From assembly GCA_017561865.1 (NCBI GenBank), contig JAFZBH010000009.1, positions 1 through 52,708 of the forward strand: 52,708 bases of DNA, read 5' to 3'. This stretch comes from Bacteroidales bacterium (GTDB taxonomy: Bacteria > Bacteroidota > Bacteroidia > Bacteroidales > UBA932). Made by a program: the position numbers and the translations under genes. Of the stretch, positions 37,054 to 46,495 are shown in pieces (within the stretch, counting starts at the first letter, position 1; the number at the start of each line of letters is the position of its first letter). The notes beneath the pieces were generated by a model. It saw only the letters and a program-made list of their open reading frames with translations. It had not been told where the DNA came from and made no database searches.

Positions 37054-40000
37054 TCATTCAAACAGCTTTTTCAGGCTCTCGTCATCCGGCTTGCCGAGGT
37101 AACGGGCCACGAACTCGCGCGGCGTCATCCCGAAGAATTCCTTGAACGAGCTGGTGAAGTAGGAATGCGAGGCGAATCCCACGCGGTAGGCCACTTCCGA
37201 CACGTTGACCTGGTTGTTGGCAAGCAGGAAGGCGGCCTGTTTCATCCGGAAGGACTTGATCAGCACGCTCGGCGGGACGTTTCCGTTCTCCTTGAGCTTG
37301 CGGTTGAGGTGCACCCGGCTGATGCCGACGTCCGCGCAGAGGGTAGCGACGTCGTAATCGGGGTCTTCCAGGTGGTTTTGGATGCTCTCCACGATGCGGC
37401 GCATCAGTTTCTCGTCGGCGGAGCTCATCTTGATGCCTGAATAGTCATATTCCATCCCGGGGGCGTATTTGCCCTTGACGGTCTCCCGGGCGGAGATGAC
37501 CTGGGCGATGCTGCTGAGGAGCAGGGCCACGGAGACGGGTTTGGACAGGAACTTGTCGGCTCCGCTGTCACTGGCGTCCTGCTGTTCCTGTTCGCCGTCC
37601 TGTCCGGTCAGGATGATGACGGGAAGGTGGTTGGTAGCCGGATTCTGCCGGATCCGGGCGCAGAGCTCCGTGCCGCTCATCCCGGGCATCACGAGGTCGG
37701 TGACCACGGCGTCCGGCTGGGTGGTGGTCACGAGCGGCCAGGCTTCCTTGCCGTTGCCGCAGACCGTCACGTTGTAGCTTCCGCGCAGCACGCCGCGGAG
37801 GTATTCGCGGGTCTCGGCGTCGTCTTCCACGACGAGCAGGTTCCGTCGGGCCTTGACGACCTTGTCGGGCGCGGCTTCTTCCGGCTGCACGTAGCCGTCC
37901 TCTTCTTCGCGGATGGGCTTCGGGGTCTCCTGTGCCCTGGTATAAAGGTCTTTGTGGTGGGCGGTGGCCGACAGCTCTTCTTCGGTCAGGTGGTCCTTGC
38001 CGGCCGGGATACGGACGCGGAACAGCACGCCGTCGTCCCGGTTCTCGGCTTCGATGGTGCCGTGGTGCAGTTCGACGAGCATCTTGGTCAGGTTCAGGCC
38101 CACGCCGGATCCGGTGTTGGCGTCGTAGGGGTCCACCTGCACGAAGCGGTCGAAGATGCGGTTGATGTAGCTTTCTTCGATCCGGCTTCCGGAATTGAAG
38201 ACGGAAACCTCCACGTATTCGCGGACGTCGGCCTGCAGGAACCCGCGGTTGGGGGAGGGCGCCGAAACGGACAGGTGGACGTGGCCGCCGTTGGGGGTGT
38301 GCTTGAAGGCGTTGGACAGGATATTATAGATGACCTTGTCGAAGTTGCCCTGGTCGATCCAGGCGAATTCTTCTTCCCGATCCGGGGTGAAGGTGAAACG
38401 GATGTTCTTGGTCCGGGCCAGGTTGAGGAAGGACTGCATGATGTCCCGGATGAAATAGACCAGGTCCGTGCGGCGGAAATGAAGCTTCATCTGCCCGGCG
38501 TCGATTTTGCGGAGGTCCATCACCTGGTCGACCAGGCGGTTGATGCGCAGGCAGTTACGGTACATCAGGTTATAGGTGTCCTTCTGGGTGGGATCCTGCT
38601 CGCTCTCGCGCAGGGTGCGGAGCGGTCCCATCACGAGGGTCAGCGGGGTGCGGATTTCGTGCGTGAGGTTGGTGAACAGGCCCAGGCGCAACTCCTTCAG
38701 TTCGGCTTCCTTTTTCTCCTCGGCGCGCTGTTTGCGCAGCCGGGCCAGGCGAAGCAGCATCAGGAAGAGTCCCGTCAGCAGGGCCAGATAGCAGATATAT
38801 GCAATGCCCGTGCGGAACCAGGGGGCGTCGACACGCAGGTCCACGGCGTGCTCCGTGCCGTCTTCGGGCGCGTCCGCGAAATAGGCCTTGACTTCAAAGC
38901 GGTAGCGGCCGGGCGGCACGTTGGTATAGGTGGCCGAAGGCTGGCGGGCGGATGCGGTCTTCCAGTCCGCATCGAATCCTCGCAGGCGATACGCGTAGAC
39001 GATGCGTTGCGGGTTGGTGTATTCGGGCACGGAGAAGGCCAGCGAGAACAGGTCGGTCCTCCGGGGGATCTCGATCCGGGTGGCCTCCGAGATGTGTTTG
39101 TCGATCAGGTTGTCGCTGCCCGCGGCGGGATTGTAGCTGATGTCCCGGTCCAGGATGCTTAGTCGCGCCAGGGTGACCTGGGGCATACGGTGTCTTCCGC
39201 CGTCGATAAGCAGCGGAGAAAAACTGGTGACGCCGCCGATTCCGCCGAAGTAGAGGCGTCCGGAAGCTGCTTTGAATGCTGCTCCGGAGCGGAACTCGTT
39301 CCCCTGCAGGCCGTCGTAGGAGCGGAAACTGTCGATCTTGCCCGTGCGCAGGGAGAGCCGGGACAGCCCGCTGAGCGTGGACGCCCAGACCTCTCCGGTC
39401 GCGGTGCAGAGAATGTCACGGACCACGTTGTTCGACAGGCCGTCCCGTTCGGTGTACTGCCGGGCCTCGCGGGTGCTTTCGTCCACGCTGAACAGGCCGT
39501 CGTCCGTGCCGAACCAGACTTTCCCGTCCGGGCTGCTGCCGATGCCGTAGATGCGCGGAGGCGTGTCGCTGACGGACGGGAGCGAATAGGGGACCATACG
39601 TCCGGAAGACGGGTCGTAGCACCAGGGCCCGTTGTAGGACCCCACCCAGAGGATGCCGTTCGCGTCCAGGTGCAGCGCGCTGATCCAGCGATACTTCTCG
39701 TCGATGGACTGCGAGGCCAGGCGGCGCGTGGAGGCGTTGATGACGGCCAGGCCCGCGCCGGAGGTGCCGACGTAGACCTGGTCCCGCCCCGGGTTATAAG
39801 CCAGGGTGCGGATACGCTCCGTGCCGATCCTGTCATTCTCGGCGAAGCGCCTGATCGTGCCTCCGGCGTCCATGCAGAAAAGTCCGTCGTTGTAGGTGCC
39901 GATCCAGATGTTTCCGTACTTGTCGCCGGTCAGGGCCATGATGGAGTTGTCGGTCAGCGCGGAGTTGTCACTGGTGTAGTTCCGCTCGGCCCCCGCTTCG

Positions 40001-41193
40001 TCGAGCGACTTCCGGAAGAGGCCGGCGCCGTCGGTCGCCACCCAGAGATAATGGCCGTCTTCATAGATGGAGGTGATGCAGGCGCTGTTCTCCCCGGGAA
40101 TGCCGCGACTGCTGCAGCCTATATAGGAGAAGCCGTACATGGACTGCGGGGCGACCACCACGCCGCGCTGGTAGAGGCTCAGCCAGATGTTGCCCTGTGA
40201 GTCGATGGTGCCGGAGGTGACGCTCCAGTCGCTGATATCCTGGCGGATGGAGGGCAGGGTGGCCTCGCGGACCTCTTCCGTCGTCGGGTCAAACAGCAAA
40301 AGTCCGCCGTCCCGGTCGCCGACCAGGAAAGATCGCCCCTGGTCGGACGCCGTCTGGCCGTTGAACAAGACGGTCGTGGCAATGGTGGCGGCGGCCCGCC
40401 TGCCGCCGGCCTTGCGGATGACGCCGGTTCCGGCCTTGGCGTAAAGCAGTCCCAGGTTGCTGCCGATCAGGATATCTCCCGTGAGCGGATCTTCGTTGAT
40501 GTTTCCAAGCCGCAGCTGGCCGGCGAGGCGCAGCAGGTCCGGGCTCCAGTTCAAATCGGTCACCGGCTCCAGTGTGCTCATATCCAGAACGGCCGGGAAT
40601 CCGGTCCCTTCCGGGAAAATCCACAGGCGCTTGCCGGAGTCCAGGAACAACAGGCGGGTATAGTCCGTGGAAAGATGCCGATAGATCCGTTCGCGCGCAT
40701 CCGGAAGCAATTCCATCGTATTACAGTCTATGACAAAGACGCCGGCGCCGCTCGTGGCCACGTACAGGCGGCAGCCGCCGCTGCGCCCCGGGACTTCCTG
40801 CAGCCAGCTGATGTATGGATTGTCAATGGCATTGCGCTCGTCGTGCAGTTCGAATCGGTGGAACTCGCTGTGTTCGGTATCGAACAGGTTGAGGCCGTTT
40901 GCCGTGGCGACCCAGGTGTTCCCGCGACTGTCTTCCAGCATATGAAGGACGGACGAACTCGAGATGGAGGTTTCCCTTTCACGGTCGTGGCGGAAGGTCT
41001 CGAAACGCATCCCGTCAAAGCGGATCAGGCCGCCTTCCGAGCACATCCAGACATATCCGCCGCGGTCCTGGTAAATCCGGGAGACCTGGGAGTTGGGCAG
41101 GCCGTTTTCCGAGGTGTAGACCCGGGCCGTCTGTGCGGAAGCGGGAAGAGAAAGGACGATCAGCAAACAGGCGAGAAACAGGCGTTTTTTCAT
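37054..41193 (-). CDS. Hybrid two-component system sensor/regulator (HTCS)
   Basis: 1379 residues from ATG 41193. A signal peptide (MKKRLFLACLLIVLSLPASAQ) is followed by a periplasmic two-propeller sensor of Reg_prop repeats (TSENGLPNSQVSRIYQDRGG and many GNIWIGT-type repeats) to about 690. A Y_Y_Y domain lies at about 700-790, then one membrane span at about 797-817. The HisKA histidine is H845 (THEIRTPLTLVMGPL). The ATPase has NAFKHTPNGG and GSGVGLNLTKM. The receiver (from about 1116) has phosphoacceptor Asp about 1166 (VVTDLVMPGMSG). The AraC-type DNA-binding domain ends the protein (SEVAYRVGFASHSYFTSSFK). It should bind a xylan oligosaccharide and activate both arms of the locus. All key residues are present. 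Confidence 0.95.
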   Translation of the reverse strand: MKKRLFLACLLIVLSLPASAQTARVYTSENGLPNSQVSRIYQDRGGYVWMCSEGGLIRFDGMRFETFRHDRERETSISSSSVLHMLEDSRGNTWVATANGLNLFDTEHSEFHRFELHDERNAIDNPYISWLQEVPGRSGGCRLYVATSGAGVFVIDCNTMELLPDARERIYRHLSTDYTRLLFLDSGKRLWIFPEGTGFPAVLDMSTLEPVTDLNWSPDLLRLAGQLRLGNINEDPLTGDILIGSNLGLLYAKAGTGVIRKAGGRRAAATIATTVLFNGQTASDQGRSFLVGDRDGGLLLFDPTTEEVREATLPSIRQDISDWSVTSGTIDSQGNIWLSLYQRGVVVAPQSMYGFSYIGCSSRGIPGENSACITSIYEDGHYLWVATDGAGLFRKSLDEAGAERNYTSDNSALTDNSIMALTGDKYGNIWIGTYNDGLFCMDAGGTIRRFAENDRIGTERIRTLAYNPGRDQVYVGTSGAGLAVINASTRRLASQSIDEKYRWISALHLDANGILWVGSYNGPWCYDPSSGRMVPYSLPSVSDTPPRIYGIGSSPDGKVWFGTDDGLFSVDESTREARQYTERDGLSNNVVRDILCTATGEVWASTLSGLSRLSLRTGKIDSFRSYDGLQGNEFRSGAAFKAASGRLYFGGIGGVTSFSPLLIDGGRHRMPQVTLARLSILDRDISYNPAAGSDNLIDKHISEATRIEIPRRTDLFSLAFSVPEYTNPQRIVYAYRLRGFDADWKTASARQPSATYTNVPPGRYRFEVKAYFADAPEDGTEHAVDLRVDAPWFRTGIAYICYLALLTGLFLMLLRLARLRKQRAEEKKEAELKELRLGLFTNLTHEIRTPLTLVMGPLRTLRESEQDPTQKDTYNLMYRNCLRINRLVDQVMDLRKIDAGQMKLHFRRTDLVYFIRDIMQSFLNLARTKNIRFTFTPDREEEFAWIDQGNFDKVIYNILSNAFKHTPNGGHVHLSVSAPSPNRGFLQADVREYVEVSVFNSGSRIEESYINRIFDRFVQVDPYDANTGSGVGLNLTKMLVELHHGTIEAENRDDGVLFRVRIPAGKDHLTEEELSATAHHKDLYTRAQETPKPIREEEDGYVQPEEAAPDKVVKARRNLLVVEDDAETREYLRGVLRGSYNVTVCGNGKEAWPLVTTTQPDAVVTDLVMPGMSGTELCARIRQNPATNHLPVIILTGQDGEQEQQDASDSGADKFLSKPVSVALLLSSIAQVISARETVKGKYAPGMEYDYSGIKMSSADEKLMRRIVESIQNHLEDPDYDVATLCADVGISRVHLNRKLKENGNVPPSVLIKSFRMKQAAFLLANNQVNVSEVAYRVGFASHSYFTSSFKEFFGMTPREFVARYLGKPDDESLKKLFE

Positions 41194-41212
41194 TTTTATT
41201 CCACGTTTGTTA

Positions 41213-41220
41213 CAAAAATA
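41213..41220 (-). promoter_or_regulatory. Bacteroidota -7 box for HTCS gene
   Basis: TATTTTTG on the minus strand, 19 bases upstream of ATG 41193, in the HTCS-susC divergent gap. Confidence 0.55.
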
Positions 41221-41305
41221 CAAAAACTATCATTATGTAATACCGCGTGGAACAAAATCTATAAATCTTGTAACACGCCCGTCTTGCGTCTTGACCGGAT
41301 TCCGG

Positions 41306-41313
41306 TAATTTTG
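41306..41313 (+). promoter_or_regulatory. Promoter for susC-susD
   Basis: TAATTTTG with TTG at 41284-41286, 19 bases upstream. The leader would be about 49 bases. The 41221-41283 stretch, with TTGTAACA at 41268-41275, is the likely place for HTCS binding. Confidence 0.55.
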
Positions 41314-41364
41314 GCCCATACCATTTATATCGCGCGAAATCAGTTCAACCCAATATTAACAATT

Positions 41365-44300
41365 ATGCGATTCAACCTTCAGAAAACACTCGCTCTTGCG
41401 ACCCTGCTTCTGGCGGCCCCGTTCTTTGCCCTGGCACAGAACATCACGGTCCGCGGCACGGTTACCGACCAGAGCGGGGAGACGGTCATCGGCGCAGCCG
41501 TGATGGTCGTCAATTCTTCGAACGGCGCCGTGACCGGCGTCGACGGAACGTATTCCCTCCAGGTGAGTCCGACGGCGACCCTCGAGGTCTCCTGCATCGG
41601 ATACAAGACGCAGCAGGTCCCTGTCTCGGGCCGGCAGCGCATTGACATCGTCCTGGTGGAGGATGCCGAGCAGCTGGAAGGCACCGTGGTCATCGGCTAC
41701 GGTACGGCCCGCCGCCAGGATGTCACCGGTTCCATCGTCTCGGTGGGCGGCGACAACCTCCGCGCCGTTCCGGCCGGCGACGTCACCCGCGCCCTTGACG
41801 GACGCGTGGCCGGTGTCGAGATGACCCAGACCAACTCCAAGCCGGGTTCCTCGATGCAGATCCGCATCCGCGGCCAGCGTTCGCTCTCCGCCTCCAACGA
41901 CCCGCTCATCGTCCTTGACGGCATGCCGTTCATGGGGTCCCTGACCGACATCTCCACGAGCGACATCAAGAGCATGGACATCCTCAAGGATGCTGCCTCC
42001 ACCGCCATCTACGGTTCCCGCGGTGCGAACGGCGTCATCATCATCACCACCTACAAGGGTGTCGAGGGTCAGGAGCCGAAGATTTCCTTCAACACCTATG
42101 CGACCTTCAAGAAGCCCGTCAAATATCCGATGATGCCGCGCGAGAAATACATCCAGATGCGTCAGATGGCCGGCCAGTATTCCAATACGCTGGACGAGTC
42201 TGATTCCCAGTTCACGGACTGGCAGGATATGTTCTACCGCAACGGCTACACGCAGAACTATGATCTCAACATCACCGGCGGCACCCGCAACGGCAGCTAC
42301 CGCTTCGGCGTGACCTACTACAACGACGAAGCCGTCATCCCGACACAGGGCTATGACCGTCTTGCGCTCAACGGCAGCGTCGACCAGAAGATCGGCAAGT
42401 GGTTCCGCGTGGGCTTCACCACCAATACCAGCTACACCACCAACACGGGCAACCAGGTCGACCTCTACGCCGTCCTGTCCAAGTCTCCGCTCGTGGTTCC
42501 TTACGATGAGAGCGGCAATCTCAAATGGCGCATCAACATGCCCTCCGACAACGATCAGTATGTGTTCGACCGTCAGCGCGTCGAAGACCTGACCGCCCAG
42601 GGCGTGTACGTGAACGAGTCCAAGTCCATCGCCACCTACAACACCGGTTACGTGCAGTTCAACTTCCCCTGGGTCGAGGGCCTGAATTTCAAGACCAGCG
42701 TCGGCCTGAACTACCGCAACTCCAAGGGCGGCTCCTTCACCGGCATCGGCGTGAACGGCTCCGCGACCAATCCCAACAGCGCTTCATGGTCGTTCAACGA
42801 CAACTTCAACTGGACCGTCGAAAACCTGCTCACCTATGACCGGACCTTCGGCAAGCACCACGTCAACGTGGTCGGCCTCTACTCCGCCGAGCAGACCACC
42901 GGCACCGGCCAGTCCCTGTCCGGCAAGAACATCCCCAACGAGCTCTTCCAGTACTACAACATCGGCAGCGCCGTGGCCTCCGACATCACCGTGAACGGCG
43001 GCAGCTACACCCAGACCGGCCTCATTTCCTACATGGGCCGTCTGATGTACACCTACGACGACCGCTATATGTTCTCCGCGGCCGTCCGTTCGGACGCTTC
43101 TTCCCGCCTGGCCAACGGCCACAAGTGGCACACCTATCCGGCCGTATCCGTCGGTTGGAACATCCACAACGAGGCCTTTATGGAAGGCACCCGCGGCTGG
43201 CTGGATGAACTCAAGCTGCGCGTCGGTTACGGTGAGACCTCCAACCAGGCCATCTCCGCCTACGCGACCCTCGGCTCGCTGAGCACCCGCGTGTACAACT
43301 TCGCCGATGACAAGTATGCGACCGGCTACTACGTGTCCACCCTTCCGAACGAGGACCTGGGCTGGGAGTATTCCCAGACCTGGAACTTCGGTCTCGACTT
43401 CGGTTTCTGGCAGGGGCGTCTGCGCGGTACCCTCGAATATTATAAGGTCGACACCAAGGACATCCTCCTGAACCTCGGCCTGCCCGCAACCTCCGGCGTG
43501 AGCTCCTACACCGCCAACATCGGCGCCACGCAGAACCGCGGTCTCGAGCTGACCCTCAACGGAGTCATCCTCGACCGTGGCGACTGGCGCTGGGATGCCG
43601 GCATGAACATCTATGCCAACCGCAACAAACTCGTGGCCCTGGCCGACGGTTCGGACCGCGACGAAGGCAACGCCTGGTTCGTGGGTTATCCTCTGAACTG
43701 CCTCTATGACTATGAGTACGACGGCATCTGGCAGCCCGGCGATCCGTATATGGACATCCTCGAGCCCAGCACCGAAGTCAACGGTATGAAGCAGGCCGTG
43801 GGTACCATCAAGGTCAAATATCACGGAGAGTACAATGCCGACGGCTCCCCGGTTCGTGCCATCGACTCCAACGACCGCGTTCCGATCAACGCCGAAGCCA
43901 TTTTCCAGGGCGGTTTCAACACCAACCTGTCCTACAAGAACTGGGATTTCTCCGTGATCGGTTCCTTCCAGGCCGGCGGCATCCTGCTGTCCTCCCTGCA
44001 TAGCGCCAACTCCTATCTGAACATGCTCACCGGCCGCCGCGGCCAGCTCGACGTCGACTACTGGACGCCGACCAATACTTCCGCGCATTACCCGCGCCCG
44101 GGCTCCCTGGTCAGCAGCGACAACCCCAAGTATGCTTCTACGCTGGCACAGTTCGACGGCTCTTATCTGAAGATCCGCACGATCACGCTCGCGTACCGCT
44201 TCCACAAGCTTCCGGCCCTGCGCCGCGCCGGCATCGACAACCTCCGTGTCTATGCCACCTTGCAGAACCCGGGCCTGGTGCTCTTCTCCGACTTCACCCG

Positions 44301-44442
44301 CGAGACCGGGCTTGATCCCGAGGCCAACGCCAACGGCGGTTCCACCGCCTCCGGCCGCCCGGGCCCCAGCCGTCTCGCCTATGTGGGCTACAATACGCCG
44401 AACACGCGCAACTTCCTGCTCGGTGTGAACTTAACTTTCTAA
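41365..44442 (+). CDS. susC: SusC-like TonB-dependent outer-membrane transporter
   Basis: 1025 residues from ATG 41365, with a signal peptide (MRFNLQKTLALATLLLAAPFFALAQ). An N-terminal carboxypeptidase-regulatory-like domain lies at about 26-105 (TVRGTVTDQSGETVIGAAVM). The plug is at about 115-225 (PLIVLDGMPFMGSLTDISTS; DILKDAASTAIYGSRGANGV), and the 22-strand barrel runs to the C-terminal aromatic residue (LLGVNLTF). It imports large xylan oligosaccharides with SusD as lid. The frame is open 690 bases upstream but only as antisense to the HTCS gene. It is followed by susD after 12 bases. Confidence 0.95.
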   Translation: MRFNLQKTLALATLLLAAPFFALAQNITVRGTVTDQSGETVIGAAVMVVNSSNGAVTGVDGTYSLQVSPTATLEVSCIGYKTQQVPVSGRQRIDIVLVEDAEQLEGTVVIGYGTARRQDVTGSIVSVGGDNLRAVPAGDVTRALDGRVAGVEMTQTNSKPGSSMQIRIRGQRSLSASNDPLIVLDGMPFMGSLTDISTSDIKSMDILKDAASTAIYGSRGANGVIIITTYKGVEGQEPKISFNTYATFKKPVKYPMMPREKYIQMRQMAGQYSNTLDESDSQFTDWQDMFYRNGYTQNYDLNITGGTRNGSYRFGVTYYNDEAVIPTQGYDRLALNGSVDQKIGKWFRVGFTTNTSYTTNTGNQVDLYAVLSKSPLVVPYDESGNLKWRINMPSDNDQYVFDRQRVEDLTAQGVYVNESKSIATYNTGYVQFNFPWVEGLNFKTSVGLNYRNSKGGSFTGIGVNGSATNPNSASWSFNDNFNWTVENLLTYDRTFGKHHVNVVGLYSAEQTTGTGQSLSGKNIPNELFQYYNIGSAVASDITVNGGSYTQTGLISYMGRLMYTYDDRYMFSAAVRSDASSRLANGHKWHTYPAVSVGWNIHNEAFMEGTRGWLDELKLRVGYGETSNQAISAYATLGSLSTRVYNFADDKYATGYYVSTLPNEDLGWEYSQTWNFGLDFGFWQGRLRGTLEYYKVDTKDILLNLGLPATSGVSSYTANIGATQNRGLELTLNGVILDRGDWRWDAGMNIYANRNKLVALADGSDRDEGNAWFVGYPLNCLYDYEYDGIWQPGDPYMDILEPSTEVNGMKQAVGTIKVKYHGEYNADGSPVRAIDSNDRVPINAEAIFQGGFNTNLSYKNWDFSVIGSFQAGGILLSSLHSANSYLNMLTGRRGQLDVDYWTPTNTSAHYPRPGSLVSSDNPKYASTLAQFDGSYLKIRTITLAYRFHKLPALRRAGIDNLRVYATLQNPGLVLFSDFTRETGLDPEANANGGSTASGRPGPSRLAYVGYNTPNTRNFLLGVNLTF

Positions 44443-44454
44443 TCGGATACGAAT

Positions 44455-46380
44455 ATGAAAAAGATAGCTAAAATCGCATTGGGCATCGCCGGCGTCGCTC
44501 TTCTGGCCACCTCCTGCACCAAGATCCTGGAGGAGCATCCCAAGACCCGCTATACGCCGGACTTCTTCACCACTTCGATGGGTGTCGAAGGCGGTCTGAC
44601 CGCCCTGTACGCCCAGCTCCGCTACCTCTACGGCAACGGCTACTACTACAACATCCTGACCACCGGCACCGACGAGGCCACCTGGGGCCAGTCCGCCGAC
44701 GGCAACTTCAAGGACGCCGACATGTCCGACGCCGGTACGCTGAACGCCAGCACTTCCCGCAGCGACAACCTCTGGAACAACGCTTTCACGTATATCAACA
44801 CCGCCAGCGGCATCATCGAGAACGCCGAGAACGTGGGACTTGACAAGGCGATGATCGCCGAGGCCCGCTTCTTCCGTGCCTTCGACTACTTCCAGCTGGT
44901 CCAGACCTTCGGCGGCGTGCCCCTCGACCTGGGCGCCGGCGAACTGGCCTTCAACAGCAAGCCGGTCCGCGAGTCCGTGCGCAACACCGTGCCCGAGGTC
45001 TACACCAAGGCCGTGTTCCCGGATCTCAAGACCGCGATGAACGACCTGCCGGTCAATCCCCGTCTGACGGGTACCCTGACCCAGAACGTCGCCCGCCTGT
45101 ACCTGGCCAAGGCCTATCTGACCTATGCCTGGTGGCTCGAGAACCCGAAGGGCATCCCGACCTATCCGGAGTGCTCCCGCAGCGATCCGGACGGACACGA
45201 CGCCAAGTGGTACTTCCAGCAGGCCTATGACCTGTCCCTGCAGGCCATCGCCAACCCGGGCCCCTACGGCTTGATGGACCATTTCTACGAGGTGAGCGAC
45301 GGTGCCCACGACCGCAACAAGGAAATCCTCCTCTATGCCGACCACACGGAGAATTCCGAGCAGTACAACGGATCAAGCCTGAGCTACAGCGGCGGCGGCA
45401 GCATGGATAACTTCGCCGGCTGGATGATGAACTGGAACTATCCGAACATGCAGGCGACCGCCAACACCGGCGCCCGGATCAACCCGGTCCTGCGTACCGA
45501 CCAGCAGTACTGCGGCCGTCCCTGGTCCCGTATGGCTCCGACCCAGGAGGCCATCGCGACCTTCATCGACCGCGACAAGGATTCCCGCTACGACGGCACC
45601 TTCGTGTATGTCTTCCGCACCAACTGGGACCGCGGTGGCAACCCCGCCACGTATGTCGAGGGTCCGAACGGTGCCCAGATCGGCAAGAACGAGGCCTTCC
45701 TGGTCTACCTGGACGAAGAGGACGCTTCGGTCAATTACAGCTATAACGCAGGTATTTCGATGCTCGGCGAGAGCCCCAATTACGACTACTATGTGGTGAA
45801 TCCGAGCGGCGTGAGCCGCCTGATGTATCCGAAGATCTGGAAACTCGGCCCGTACCGCACCAACACGTCCGGCACCGGCTCGCCGAACGCCGCGCACACG
45901 CGCCCGTTCAACATCGCCAAGTTCTCCGAGTTCTACTTCATCGCCGCGGAGGCCGCCATCAAGGGAGCTTCCGGCAGCCAGAGCGCCCGCGACCTCATCA
46001 ACGTGCTGCGCGCCCGCGCCGGCAAGTGGAGCTACAGCGTCAACTGGGACAGGGAAGTGGACGCCGACTACAGTGCCGACCTGGTGGCCGCCACCCCTGC
46101 CGAGATTACGATCGACTACCTCCTCGACGAGCGTATGCGTGAGTACTTCGGCGACGGTTTCCGCTGGTTCGACCTGGTCCGTACCCAGACCTGGGCCGAG
46201 CGTGCCAAGACCTACACGATCTGCGGCCCCGGCGCAGCGGACCACACGCCCGCGACCGTCACCCGCAACATCCAGAACTTCCACTATCTCCGCCCGATCC
46301 CGCAGGGTCAGCTGGACAATATGAAGATGGACGATGCCGAGAAGGCCGCGTACCAGAATCCCGGCTACCCCGTCGACTGA
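44455..46380 (+). CDS. susD: SusD-like outer-membrane glycan-binding lipoprotein
   Basis: 641 residues. The lipoprotein signal is KIALGIAGVALLATSC (Cys about 21), then the usual N-terminal TKILEEHPKTRYTPDFFTTS. TPR-like helical segments include AEARFFRAFDYFQLVQTFGG and ARLYLAKAYLTYAWWLENPK. C-terminal family sequences are LDERMREYFGDGFRWFDLVR and FHYLRPIPQGQLDNM. It binds xylan fragments at the cell surface and caps SusC. It ends before a strong terminator; no SusE/F-type surface binding protein gene follows. Confidence 0.95.
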   Translation: MKKIAKIALGIAGVALLATSCTKILEEHPKTRYTPDFFTTSMGVEGGLTALYAQLRYLYGNGYYYNILTTGTDEATWGQSADGNFKDADMSDAGTLNASTSRSDNLWNNAFTYINTASGIIENAENVGLDKAMIAEARFFRAFDYFQLVQTFGGVPLDLGAGELAFNSKPVRESVRNTVPEVYTKAVFPDLKTAMNDLPVNPRLTGTLTQNVARLYLAKAYLTYAWWLENPKGIPTYPECSRSDPDGHDAKWYFQQAYDLSLQAIANPGPYGLMDHFYEVSDGAHDRNKEILLYADHTENSEQYNGSSLSYSGGGSMDNFAGWMMNWNYPNMQATANTGARINPVLRTDQQYCGRPWSRMAPTQEAIATFIDRDKDSRYDGTFVYVFRTNWDRGGNPATYVEGPNGAQIGKNEAFLVYLDEEDASVNYSYNAGISMLGESPNYDYYVVNPSGVSRLMYPKIWKLGPYRTNTSGTGSPNAAHTRPFNIAKFSEFYFIAAEAAIKGASGSQSARDLINVLRARAGKWSYSVNWDREVDADYSADLVAATPAEITIDYLLDERMREYFGDGFRWFDLVRTQTWAERAKTYTICGPGAADHTPATVTRNIQNFHYLRPIPQGQLDNMKMDDAEKAAYQNPGYPVD

Positions 46381-46420
46381 TCTGACACATTGTTTGGTTA
46401 AATATAGTATGGTTGGAATG

Positions 46421-46457
46421 GACAGGGCAGCCCGGGAGGGTTGCCCTGTCTTCTTTT
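46421..46457 (+). terminator. Intrinsic terminator after susD
   Basis: GACAGGGCA pairs with TGCCCTGTC around a 12-base GC-rich loop, followed by TTCTTTT. It separates susCD from the downstream genes or allows only partial read-through. Confidence 0.85.
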
Positions 46458-46495
46458 GAAAAGTGCGAAAATAAGCGCATCTTTGTAAGACAGTT

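Noticed and set aside
37054-41193. Possible frameshift or missing domain in the HTCS gene
   Set aside because: All domains, the phospho-histidine and phospho-aspartate, and the AraC region read in one frame.
46478-46485. CATCTTTG as a promoter for the DUF6057-like gene
   Set aside because: It has one mismatch in the invariant TA of the box; kept only as a possibility in the gene entry.
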